Assembly: GCA_964460185.1 (NCBI GenBank) | Contig: CAYWTM010000063.1 | Coordinates: 1-19,280 of the forward strand | Length of the DNA stretch: 19,280 nt | Origin: JAVJPJ01 sp040217295 | Lineage (GTDB): Bacteria; Pseudomonadota; Alphaproteobacteria; Rhodobacterales; Rhodobacteraceae | Direction of reading: 5' to 3' | Shown here: positions 1-6,418 of the stretch, in pieces | How the letters are laid out: every line of letters starts with the position of its first letter | How positions within the stretch are numbered: the first letter of the stretch is position 1 | Made by a program: the position numbers and the translations under genes | The notes under the pieces: model-generated | The model's input: the letters and a program-made list of their open reading frames with translations, nothing else | The model's database searches: none | What the model was told of the DNA's origin: nothing

Positions 1-201
1 GTATTTTTCCTGGTAGTGGACGGTCAGCGGGAAGAAATCCATTCCCGGCTTGGGTGCCTTGGCGAAGGTCACATTCGCCATGACGCTGGTTTCGCCCAGC
101 GTCGCGATGACAGAGCCATCGGCCTGACGGGCCACACGACCCGTTTCCAGTGTGAGCGTCTCTTCGCCCCACTGCATTTCTTTCTTGGTGATATTGAACA
201 T
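1..201 (-). CDS. pnp: Polyribonucleotide nucleotidyltransferase (PNPase), N-terminal fragment
   Basis: PNPase is a 3'-to-5' phosphorolytic exoribonuclease and degradosome partner that degrades mRNA in the cytoplasm. Only the first 67 codons are present, and the gene runs off the left edge. The N-terminus begins MFNITKKEMQWGEETLTLE, followed by the segment GRVARQADGSVIATLGETSV and then VTFAKAPKPGMDFFPLTVHY. This is the typical start of the first RNase PH domain, and the family is about 700 residues long. The ATG at 201 is preceded by an AGGAAA Shine-Dalgarno at a normal distance. Upstream lie a P-loop gene and rpsO on the same strand. In many bacteria rpsO and pnp are directly adjacent, so the extra gene is a local variation. 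The call is secure; only the truncation by the window edge limits it. Confidence 0.96.
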   Translation of the reverse strand, partial: MFNITKKEMQWGEETLTLETGRVARQADGSVIATLGETSVMANVTFAKAPKPGMDFFPLTVHYQEKY

Positions 202-520
202 CAATCGTTTCCTATCGGGGAGCACTCCCAGGCCCCTTGCCCGGGTCTCCCGTGTCAATGGCGGCCCCATTGCCGCCGACCCCATTCATCATGTCATGCG
301 CCGGGGTCATGGCGTCACGTCTCAGATGAGGGGCACATATACAGTTTCAGGTCGAAATGAAAGAGGTATGCTGCACCCGCGAGAGCGGTTCGCGCGCGGC
401 TGGTCTGGCCAGGCTTCGCACGGAAAACAAGCCTGGGGGTGCTGGTGTGTTCGGCGCGATCCGGTGGCGGACCGGTGATCCGCGACGGCCAGACCGCATG
501 ATCCGGAATCCGCGAACGCG
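202..520 (-). other. 319-nt intergenic/leader region of pnp with stem-loops
   Basis: No coding region is supported here. Three perfect inverted repeats are visible. The first is GGCGGC/GCCGCC at 260-265 and 272-277 with a 6-nt loop. The second is GACCCC/GGGGTC at 278-283 and 303-308. The third is CCAGGCTT/AAGCCTGG at 409-416 and 429-436 with a 12-nt loop. None is followed by a U-run, so they are not classic intrinsic terminators. A weak minus-strand promoter (CTTTCA at 358-363, 16 nt, TATATG at 336-341) would place the first two inside a pnp leader of about 130 nt. In Escherichia coli the pnp leader forms a hairpin cut by RNase III for autoregulation; a similar role here is only inferred. Confidence 0.45.
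336..363 (-). promoter_or_regulatory. Candidate pnp promoter
   Basis: Reading the minus strand, CTTTCA (358-363) is followed after 16 nt by TATATG (336-341). The -10 is reasonable and the -35 is weak (3 of 6 positions). It fits the expectation that pnp needs its own promoter because rpsO upstream ends in an intrinsic terminator. Confidence 0.28.
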
Positions 521-1024
521 CTAGGGCTTGAAACGGAATCTTTCGCCCCGGCCCTGCCGCTCGGCCGCGCCCACCGGCTCCCACATGTCCGAGGCCATGG
601 CGAACACCTCGGGGCTGACCTGCATCGCGTAGGTCTCACCGCGCTCGGCGTTTCGCCGGGCAACGCGGTCGCGTCTGTCTTGCCGCGGCGCGTCGAGGAC
701 ATGAACCTGGTATGGCCGGCCCTGTGCTTCGAGTTCGGTATAAAGCGCCACGCGGTCCGCAACCTTTATGAGCCCGAGTTCGACAATCGCATCCTGCCCG
801 TGATCGAGCAAAGACCGCGCCAGGTCCATGATCTGAACCACGCACCGCGCCTTGCGTTCGGCATACCACGGCCACAGCCCTGTTTCCGGGCGATCCGCCT
901 GGAACAGGTTGACCATCCAGGCATCCAGAACCAGCGGGGGTGTCCCCAATTCACGACCCAATCCGATCGCGTAAGTGGTTTTCCCGGCCCCGACAGGCCC
1001 CTCTATGATGTGAAGCGTTGCCAT
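521..1024 (-). CDS. Small P-loop ATP-binding (AAA_33/kinase-like) protein
   Basis: This 167-residue protein has a Walker A motif, GPVGAGKT, at residues 9-16, directly after the first beta strand. That layout is typical of small P-loop kinases of the AAA_33, zeta-toxin and chloramphenicol-phosphotransferase superfamily. A conserved-looking LDAW (residues 33-36) and a hydrophobic strand ending in Glu (AIVELGL, about 79-85) are candidates for catalytic base and Walker-B-like positions. The Arg-rich stretch RQDRRDRVARR (114-124) resembles a lid. There is no signal peptide, so it is probably cytosolic. The ATG at 1024 is used because the only upstream in-frame start is a TTG with no Shine-Dalgarno; the ATG's own Shine-Dalgarno is also poor. 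It lies between rpsO and pnp, behind the rpsO terminator. The substrate cannot be read from sequence, and a toxin role is not supported because no antitoxin-like neighbour is seen. Confidence 0.85.
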   Translation of the reverse strand: MATLHIIEGPVGAGKTTYAIGLGRELGTPPLVLDAWMVNLFQADRPETGLWPWYAERKARCVVQIMDLARSLLDHGQDAIVELGLIKVADRVALYTELEAQGRPYQVHVLDAPRQDRRDRVARRNAERGETYAMQVSPEVFAMASDMWEPVGAAERQGRGERFRFKP

Positions 1025-1130
1025 AGGCGTAACATATTGCAATCACGCGACTTTCGCCAGATACAAAAGCGGAAACCTGGCTGTCGAAAAAGCCTCAAGA
1101 CAGGTCTGCCGTGACCTTGGCTCGGCGCCC

Positions 1131-1161
1131 AAGAAAAAAGGGCCGCACGACGCGACCCTTT
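1131..1161 (-). terminator. Intrinsic terminator of rpsO
   Basis: On the minus strand a 10-bp stem (1152-1161 with 1137-1146, one G-U pair) closes a 5-nt loop and is followed by TTTCTT (1131-1136). It lies 24 nt after the rpsO stop. This is a good Rho-independent terminator, and it implies the P-loop gene and pnp are largely transcribed separately. Confidence 0.85.
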
Positions 1162-1185
1162 TCAATACCCGCAAGATGGTTTGCC

Positions 1186-1455
1186 TTAGCGGCGGATGCC
1201 CAGGCGTCCGATCAGGGACGTATAGCGGCTTTCGTCCTTGGCTTTCACATAGTCGAGCAGTTTGCGGCGCTGTGCGACCATCATCAGAAGACCACGACGG
1301 GAATGGTTGTCTTTCTTGTGGGTCTTGAAATGCTCGGTCAGGGTGGTGATGCGGCTGGTGAGGATGGCAACCTGGACTTCGGGCGAACCGGTGTCGCCTT
1401 CCTTGGTTGCGAATTCCGTCATCAGACGCTGTTTTTCTTCAGCAGTAATCGACAT
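1186..1455 (-). CDS. rpsO: 30S ribosomal protein S15
   Basis: S15 is a primary 16S rRNA-binding protein of the 30S platform. The product has 89 residues, the normal family length. It begins MSITAEEKQRLMTEFA, contains the segment GDTGSPEVQVAILTSRI, and then the RNA-binding signature HFKTHKKDNHSRRGLL with RRKLLDY near the C-terminus, ending GRLGIRR. A strong GAAGGAGA Shine-Dalgarno precedes the ATG. A candidate promoter lies about 95 nt upstream and an intrinsic terminator directly downstream, so it looks monocistronic. This is unusual, because rpsO is commonly co-transcribed with truB and pnp. The call is secure. Confidence 0.98.
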   Translation of the reverse strand: MSITAEEKQRLMTEFATKEGDTGSPEVQVAILTSRITTLTEHFKTHKKDNHSRRGLLMMVAQRRKLLDYVKAKDESRYTSLIGRLGIRR

Positions 1456-1869
1456 CGGGGTCTCCTTCAGGATCTAGGGTGATGGCACAAGCCGGGATGT
1501 CGTCCAGCAGGGCCCGTGGAGGTCCGCGCAATTCGGCGCAGATGCGGGCGTATAAGCGCATCATCCGCGTTTGCAAAGGGGGCAATCGTGCTCGAAACGC
1601 CTGAATGACAGACAAAATGCGAGCCGGGCCGTCAAAATGGCCCGCACTTGTCGCAAAAACCACCATGAATTTGACCAAAGCCAACGCCGCATCTTCACCG
1701 TTGCTAAACTGTGGTCTATGAAAAAGGGTACTGCGGCTGACCGAGTCGCGGGATATTCTCGATCGTTGTCCGCCAGCCGGACAAGCGGGGGTCCGCCAGT
1801 AGGCGGCCGTAAAGGCGCAGAACGCCCGATCATCCAAGTCTTTGATCTTTTGCGCACGAGGATAGGGCG
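1456..1869. other. 414-nt divergent intergenic region between rpsO and the RTX gene
   Basis: No convincing gene is seen. The region should hold promoters in both directions. The rpsO promoter candidate is listed separately. On the plus strand a weak TTCACC (1694-1699), 17 nt, TATGAA (1717-1722) could serve the RTX gene, giving a leader of about 140 nt. A perfect CGGGCC/GGCCCG repeat with an 8-nt loop lies at 1625-1644. The region is less GC-rich around 1600-1730 than the flanking genes. Confidence 0.5.
1549..1576 (-). promoter_or_regulatory. rpsO: Candidate rpsO promoter
   Basis: On the minus strand TTGCAA (1571-1576) is followed after 16 nt by TATACG (1549-1554). This is a reasonable sigma-70-type match placing the transcript start near 1543, about 90 nt before the rpsO ATG. 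The long leader is compatible with S15 autoregulation, which is known in other bacteria but not shown here. Confidence 0.4.
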
Positions 1870-3471
1870 ATGTTGGCCGCTGTTGGACTTCTGGCACTTT
1901 TGACAACAGGTTTCGCGTTGAGCGGCCTGCTGGGGAATGACGACACGTCCGATACGGCATCGGACGCGCCGTCCGATGATGGCGCAGACACCGGGGATAG
2001 CGCGGACACCGCGCCGGCAGGGTCATTGCTTGCGAATTTCCTGTTCGAAGATGACACCGACCCGGACCAACACCAAGGCGAACGTCCGGGCGAGGCCGTC
2101 GTTCAAGGCGAGGTGATCGTGGGCGGCGACACGGACGACACGATTGCCGGCGGCGATCTGAACGATGTCCTGCATGGCAGGGCCGGCCATGATGTGCTGG
2201 ACGGCAAGGCCGGGCATGACACGGTGTTCGGCGACGCGGGCGAGGATCATCTGTTGCTCGGCCCCTCGGATACCGGCACCGGCGGCGCAGACAGCGACAT
2301 GTTCGAAATCGCCGCGACGATCGAACTTCCCGATGGGGAGGTTGTCGCGAAGGTGACCGATTTCCAGCAAGGGGTGGATCGCCTCATCCTTGATTTCGAC
2401 GGCACCGTTTCCGAAGCGCCGGTCATCACCTTCGACACCGAAACCAGCCCCGGCGACACCCTGGTGATGGCCAATGGCGTGGCGGTGACCATGTTGCAGG
2501 GTATGTCAGCGATGAACCTGTCTGACATCTACGTGCAGATGAGTGATTTCGACCCTGCAGAGCCTGGCGCCCAGATCGAGGGCACCGATGGTGACGACAC
2601 CCTGCAGGGGGGCGATGGGAACGACACGATCGATGGCTATGCCGGGGACGACCTGCTGGATGGCGGCACTGGCGATGACCTCCTGCGGGGGCGCGAAGGG
2701 ATGGACAGCCTGTTCGGGGATGGCGGGAACGATGCGATCACGGGCGGCATCGGCGATGACCAGCTTTCGGGAGGCGCGCAGAACGATATCCTGTTCGGCA
2801 ATGAAGGGCACGACGCCCTTTCGGGCGATGGCGGCGCGGATGAGCTGTATGGAGACGAAGGCCGCGACACCCTGAGCGGTGGCGACGGCACGGATTTCCT
2901 GGCGGGCGGCGACGGGGCGGATGTCTTGTCTGGCGGTGCCGATGGCGATCTGCTGTTCGGCAATGACGGGGACGACAGCCTGTCAGGTGACGCGGGTGAC
3001 GATTATCTTCAGGGCGGGTTCGGGGCCGACACGTTGGACGGCGGGGCCGGAAACGACCGGCTGGACGGCACCTTTGCCAGGGGCGATTCCCTGTTCGGCC
3101 CGTTCGACGAGGATACCGGCGACACCCTGATCGGCGGCGACGGGGACGACACGATCGTGCTTGGGGCGAACGACATCGCCATGGGTGGCGCGGGTGCGGA
3201 TACGTTCCTGAGCGGCGCCTATATCGAAACGGCCGAGCTTGCCGGGCTGGTGCAGGATTTCGACCCGACGCAGGACAGGATCGAGGTGATGTACGACCCC
3301 GATGTAACGCCGGATCCGGAAATCACGGTCCTGGACCTGGCCGATGGCTCGGGGTCGGCGGTATTCCTGGAAGGCACCATGGTGTTGCGGGTTTCAGGTG
3401 CGCAGGGCCTGGACGCGGCAGCCATCCAGCTGCGTGAGATCCAGATCGACCCGCAGGCGGAAACCGCCTGA
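1870..3471 (+). CDS. RTX-type calcium-binding repeat protein
   Basis: This 533-residue, very acidic protein carries glycine/aspartate-rich RTX nonapeptide repeats (GGxGxDxLx type). One block lies at about residues 84-131, the main block at about 238-400, and a last unit at 419-445. Such repeats bind Ca2+ as parallel beta-rolls and are typical of type I-secreted proteins. Residues 1-20 form a hydrophobic segment without basic residues, followed by an Asp/Ser/Thr-rich linker (24-48). Two non-repeat modules, around 142-228 and 448-533, contain the similar phrases KVTDFQQGVDRLILDF and LVQDFDPTQDRIEVMY; these resemble M10-serralysin C-terminal-like segments. No protease or lipase domain is present. 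The ATG at 1870 has a GAGG Shine-Dalgarno 8 nt upstream. No type I secretion genes lie nearby. It is transcribed against its neighbours on both sides, which fits an acquired or accessory gene. Its function may be surface-associated Ca2+ binding, but that is inferred. Confidence 0.88.
   Translation: MLAAVGLLALLTTGFALSGLLGNDDTSDTASDAPSDDGADTGDSADTAPAGSLLANFLFEDDTDPDQHQGERPGEAVVQGEVIVGGDTDDTIAGGDLNDVLHGRAGHDVLDGKAGHDTVFGDAGEDHLLLGPSDTGTGGADSDMFEIAATIELPDGEVVAKVTDFQQGVDRLILDFDGTVSEAPVITFDTETSPGDTLVMANGVAVTMLQGMSAMNLSDIYVQMSDFDPAEPGAQIEGTDGDDTLQGGDGNDTIDGYAGDDLLDGGTGDDLLRGREGMDSLFGDGGNDAITGGIGDDQLSGGAQNDILFGNEGHDALSGDGGADELYGDEGRDTLSGGDGTDFLAGGDGADVLSGGADGDLLFGNDGDDSLSGDAGDDYLQGGFGADTLDGGAGNDRLDGTFARGDSLFGPFDEDTGDTLIGGDGDDTIVLGANDIAMGGAGADTFLSGAYIETAELAGLVQDFDPTQDRIEVMYDPDVTPDPEITVLDLADGSGSAVFLEGTMVLRVSGAQGLDAAAIQLREIQIDPQAETA
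3454..3470 (+). terminator. Hairpin overlapping the RTX stop codon
   Basis: CAGGCGG (3454-3460), a 3-nt AAA loop and CCGCCTG (3464-3470) form a perfect 7-bp GC-rich stem ending within the stop codon. There is no T-run after it, so it may be an attenuated or Rho-assisted end, an mRNA-stabilising 3' structure, or chance. Confidence 0.35.
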
Positions 3472-3512
3472 TCCGGTGGCGTCTTGCACGATGATCTGGC
3501 GACACCCTGCAC

Positions 3513-4406
3513 TCAAGCCAGGAAATGCGGCAACACGGCCGCCAGCACGGCGTCGGGGACTTCCTCCATCGCGAAATGCCCTGAATTTTCGATTTCCATG
3601 CCGCTGACAGTGTCAGCCCAGCCCCGCCATGCACCCAGCGGGTCGCCGGTGCGCGCGGGAAAGCCGCCCCTGGCCCAGACAAAGCGCAAGGGGGCTTTGA
3701 TCCTTGCGCCTGCCGCGCGGTCGGCTTCGTCCAGCGCCCGGTCAAAGGTGGCGCCGGCCCGGTAGTCGTCGCACATGGCCGCCACGCGCGCCGGATCTGC
3801 CGCCTGCCGCCGATAGGCGGCGAGCGCTTGCGGCGTAAAGGCCGACAGATCCCCTGAAAAGGTCCAACTTGCCAGCGTCCAATCCATGTAACCCGGCCCA
3901 TCGGCGCTGATCATCCGCTCTGGCAGGGGGGCGGGTTGCGCAAGAAAGGTCCAGTGATAGGCCTTCATCGCCAGTTCCGCATTCCACGACGCCCAGAAAT
4001 CGCCCGTTGGCACGATCTCGATGATGCCCAGCCGCATCAGGCGATCGGGATGGTCGAGGGCAAAGCGATAGGCCACGCGTGCGCCCCGGTCATGGCCGAG
4101 CACATGGGCGCGCTCCAAGCCCAGCGCATCCATCAGGCCAAGGATATCCAAGGCCATCTCGCGTTTGGAATAGGCGCGGTTTTCGGGATCGTTCGCAGGC
4201 ACGTCGCTGTCGCCATATCCGCGCAGATCGGGAACGATGACGTCGAAATCCCTGGCCAGACGCGGCGCGATCTTGTTCCAGCACATGTGGTTCTGGGGGT
4301 AGCCATGCAACAAGATCAGCGGGGTGCCCTGCCCGCCCCGATGCACCGACAGGTGGATGCCATTGGTTGCCACGCGTGACCGGGTGAACCCGTCAATCCC
4401 GGACAT
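3513..4406 (-). CDS. Alpha/beta hydrolase, fluoroacetate/haloacetate dehalogenase-like
   Basis: This 297-residue cytosolic alpha/beta hydrolase has an Asp nucleophile in GHDRG (D106), the mark of dehalogenases and epoxide hydrolases rather than esterases. The oxyanion motif HGYPQ is at 34-38 and DLRGYGDSD at 60-68. Compared from memory with fluoroacetate dehalogenase RPA1163, the carboxylate-binding Arg pair aligns with R107 and R110, the halide cradle with H151, W152 and Y215, and the catalytic His with H277. The catalytic acid, Asp in that enzyme, falls on E130 (IIEIVPT). These enzymes cleave the carbon-halogen bond of haloacetates. The ATG at 4406 is chosen because GGAGG lies 7 nt upstream; an in-frame ATG at 4412 is too close to it. 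The start overlaps the DUF1643 gene by 14 nt, so the two are co-transcribed and probably translationally coupled. The substrate is an inference. Confidence 0.88.
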   Translation of the reverse strand: MSGIDGFTRSRVATNGIHLSVHRGGQGTPLILLHGYPQNHMCWNKIAPRLARDFDVIVPDLRGYGDSDVPANDPENRAYSKREMALDILGLMDALGLERAHVLGHDRGARVAYRFALDHPDRLMRLGIIEIVPTGDFWASWNAELAMKAYHWTFLAQPAPLPERMISADGPGYMDWTLASWTFSGDLSAFTPQALAAYRRQAADPARVAAMCDDYRAGATFDRALDEADRAAGARIKAPLRFVWARGGFPARTGDPLGAWRGWADTVSGMEIENSGHFAMEEVPDAVLAAVLPHFLA

Positions 4407-4917
4407 CGGCATTCCTCCATTCGACGGGCTGCACCTGGTAGCCGATGTAAAGCGGGTGCTTGGGATGGCCCGCCTTGGATAATCCAAGATGGTAAAGAGA
4501 TCCGCCGGCCTTGCGCAACATGGCTTCGACATGCGGCCCGCGGTTCAGATGTTCCCCGTGCGTGCCCCAGGCGCAAATCACCTGGTCGGCCCATGACAGG
4601 CCTTGCGCGATGGCCGCGTCATTGCCGGGACCGACGGGATCGTCGGCGCGGCGCATGTCCCGCGGATCGGTCGCACGATAGGCAAAGATGTTCAGCACCC
4701 GGAACGCCCCGAAATGCAGGGCCCGCGCGCGCCGTTCGCATCTTTCCACCGTGGGATCGTTCTGCATCTCTGTCGCGGTGGACGGGTTGAGCATGATGAA
4801 AAGCGCGCGGCGCCCCGCCTTTTCCCACACGCGTGTGAGGGAATAGCGGTAGGCCTCGCAATCGGAATACACCGCAACGCTGGCGGCATCGCCTTTGAGG
4901 AATTCGCGCGTGATCAT
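4393..4917 (-). CDS. DUF1643 domain-containing protein
   Basis: This 174-residue cytosolic protein matches the DUF1643 family, whose biochemical function is unknown. Recognisable segments are VAVYSDCEAYRYSLTRVW near the N-terminus (about 15-32), then FIMLNPSTAT with DPTVERCERRA (about 40-64), and LNIFAYRATDPRDM (about 75-88). It also contains CAWGTHG (about 116-122), with a HPLY segment near the C-terminus. The ATG at 4917 gives the usual family start. Its Shine-Dalgarno (AGGA) sits immediately against the ATG, which is atypical and hints at weak or leaderless initiation. The gene ends 14 nt inside the start of the downstream dehalogenase-like gene, so the two form an operon. Nothing in the sequence explains why they are paired. 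Confidence 0.9.
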   Translation of the reverse strand: MITREFLKGDAASVAVYSDCEAYRYSLTRVWEKAGRRALFIMLNPSTATEMQNDPTVERCERRARALHFGAFRVLNIFAYRATDPRDMRRADDPVGPGNDAAIAQGLSWADQVICAWGTHGEHLNRGPHVEAMLRKAGGSLYHLGLSKAGHPKHPLYIGYQVQPVEWRNADVRD

Positions 4918-5058
4918 TCCTGAACTTATGCCGATCCAAAAGCGGCAGGGAAAGGCGTGTTCGGCATGTGTCGGCGCATGGCAGACATCGGCACAGGCGA
5001 AAGGACCCACCGATACGGCAGGACCTTCAGCATGGTCGGTTTTCGTAGTCAGGGGGTG

Positions 5059-5343
5059 TCAGGCGTCGCCGTCGTCGTCGTCATCGCTTTCGACAAAGAC
5101 AACCAAACCGGTCAAGGGATCGACTTCCACGTCGTAGATGTCGCCGCCTGCATCCGAAATCTCCGCCTCGATGATGTCGTCGTCAAGCGCGATGACCAAG
5201 ACATCGTAACCCATGGTGCCAAGGTTCTTGGTCACATCGGTCATGTCGTTGCCGAGCCAGAGGCCCAACTGGGGCGGCGCGGCCTGCACGGCACCTACAG
5301 ACAAGGTGGCCATGGCCAAACCTGCAATCATACTGCGTTTCAT
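5059..5343 (-). CDS. Secreted PepSY-like small protein with acidic C-terminal tail
   Basis: This protein has about 94 residues. A signal peptide is clear: MKRSMIAGLAMATLSVGAVQA followed by APPQ, with a VQA cleavage site. The mature part has a PepSY_2-like pattern in which a Gly-Tyr strand is followed by alternating acidic strands (LGTMGYDVLVIALDDDIIEA), then GDIYDVEVDPLTGLVVFV. It finishes with an acidic ESDDDDDGDA tail. PepSY domains are periplasmic and are proposed to modulate peptidases or bind ligands. The start is either of two tandem ATGs (5346 or 5343); GAGGAG lies 4 or 7 nt upstream, and the second is favoured. The gene lies between truB and the DUF1643 gene on the same strand, with gaps of more than 130 nt on each side, so it is probably its own unit. 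The exact function is unknown. Confidence 0.8.
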   Translation of the reverse strand: MKRSMIAGLAMATLSVGAVQAAPPQLGLWLGNDMTDVTKNLGTMGYDVLVIALDDDIIEAEISDAGGDIYDVEVDPLTGLVVFVESDDDDDGDA

Positions 5344-5454
5344 CATTGATCTCCTCAAGATCTGACAAGGCGACCCTGCTGGGGCAGCAAAGGGAATCCT
5401 TCGAGCAAGATGGATAAATCGCAAAGATGGCGAAAATTGGGGGCAGATCTGGCG

Positions 5455-5483
5455 ATATTATGCAGAGCGCCCGCCTGGATCAG
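5455..5483 (-). promoter_or_regulatory. Candidate promoter of the PepSY-like gene
   Basis: On the minus strand CTGATC (5478-5483, overlapping the truB stop) is followed after 17 nt by TAATAT (5455-5460). The -10 is strong and the -35 weak. It would give a leader of about 100 nt before the PepSY-like gene. Confidence 0.35.
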
Positions 5484-6385
5484 AGGTTGAACACCCGTTC
5501 GGGGTGCAACTCGCCCGACCGGAACCGGCCAACGGCCACCGGCTGACCCCGAAAGGACGCCCATGCCAGATCGCCGTATTGCACCGACCCGGGCAGCACC
5601 TGGCCCGGATTGCCATTCTTGAGGCGCGCGGCACCGGTTTCGGTGGCTTTCAACTCGGGCAGGTCCGCCAGCGCCAGACCCACAGGACCCAGCAAGGCAT
5701 CGATCTCGGGTGTTCGGGCCAGGGATTCGACCTGTTCCATGCTGACCGCCCCGTCCAGATCAAAGGGCCCGACCCAGGTCCGGCGCAGGGTGACGACATG
5801 GCCAAGACATCCCAATTGCGCGCCCAGATCGCGGGCGATCGACCGGACATACCCACCCGATCCGCACACGAAATGCAGCTGTGCGTGGTCGGCATCCGGC
5901 CGCCCGGTCAATTGCAGTTCATCGACATAAAGATCGCGCGCGGCCAGATCCAGCGCCTCCCCCTCGCGGGCGAGGTCGTAGGCGCGTGCACCATCCACCT
6001 TGACGGCGGAAAACTGTGGCGGAACCTGCCGGATATCACCGGTATAGGCGGGAAGAGCCGCGCGGATATCGTCGTCGGACGGGCGTGCGTCGGAGGTCGC
6101 GATCACTTCGCCCGAGGCGTCATCGGTCGTGGTGGCCGCACCCCAGCGAACCAGGAAATCATAGGCCTTCAGCGCATCGCCCAGGTAGGCGATGGTCTTG
6201 GTCGCCTCACCCAGCGCGACCGGCAAGAGCCCCGTCGCGTCGGGATCCAGCGTGCCGGCATGGCCGGCCTTCTTGGCCTCGAACGCCCAGCGCACCTTGT
6301 TGACCACAGCGGTCGAGGTCACGCCCGCAGGCTTGTCGACCATAAGCCATCCCGAAATGTCGCGCCCTTTGCGTGTGCGACCCAT
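5480..6385 (-). CDS. truB: tRNA pseudouridine(55) synthase TruB
   Basis: TruB converts U55 of the tRNA T-loop to pseudouridine. The 301-residue product has the family order: GWLMVDKPAGVTSTAVVNKV near the N-terminus, then the catalytic motif GHAGTLDPDATGLLPV. Its Asp is about residue 47, matching the catalytic Asp48 of the E. coli enzyme. Next come KAYDFLVRWG, the segment IRQVPPQFSAVKVDGARAYD, and CGSGGYVRSIARDLG. The C-terminal part resembles a short PUA-like domain. The ATG at 6385 is chosen over an in-frame GTG at 6394 because AGG lies 8 nt upstream of the ATG. It is the last gene of an apparent rbfA, glycosidase-like, truB operon, with 33 nt between the previous stop and this start. The call is secure. 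Confidence 0.97.
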   Translation of the reverse strand: MGRTRKGRDISGWLMVDKPAGVTSTAVVNKVRWAFEAKKAGHAGTLDPDATGLLPVALGEATKTIAYLGDALKAYDFLVRWGAATTTDDASGEVIATSDARPSDDDIRAALPAYTGDIRQVPPQFSAVKVDGARAYDLAREGEALDLAARDLYVDELQLTGRPDADHAQLHFVCGSGGYVRSIARDLGAQLGCLGHVVTLRRTWVGPFDLDGAVSMEQVESLARTPEIDALLGPVGLALADLPELKATETGAARLKNGNPGQVLPGSVQYGDLAWASFRGQPVAVGRFRSGELHPERVFNL

Positions 6386-6418
6386 CTTTTGCACCTGTCA
6401 TCCGTGAAAGACGGCGGG

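Noticed and set aside
521..1024. Zeta-type toxin of a toxin-antitoxin module
   Set aside because: The P-loop fold is compatible, but there is no small antitoxin-like partner on either side, and the neighbours are rpsO and pnp.
1718..1903. Possible 61-codon gene starting ATGAAAAAGGG just before the RTX gene
   Set aside because: It overlaps the RTX start in another frame, has no Shine-Dalgarno, and its product has no hydrophobic or domain pattern. It is most likely untranslated leader.
2580..3070. Tandem DNA repeat array or CRISPR-like periodicity
   Set aside because: The roughly 27-nt periodicity comes from RTX nonapeptides in the coding frame. Repeats are degenerate and have no spacer structure.
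5063..5095. GTC-rich trinucleotide repeat tract
   Set aside because: It is simply the complement of Asp codons encoding the acidic tail of the PepSY-like protein.
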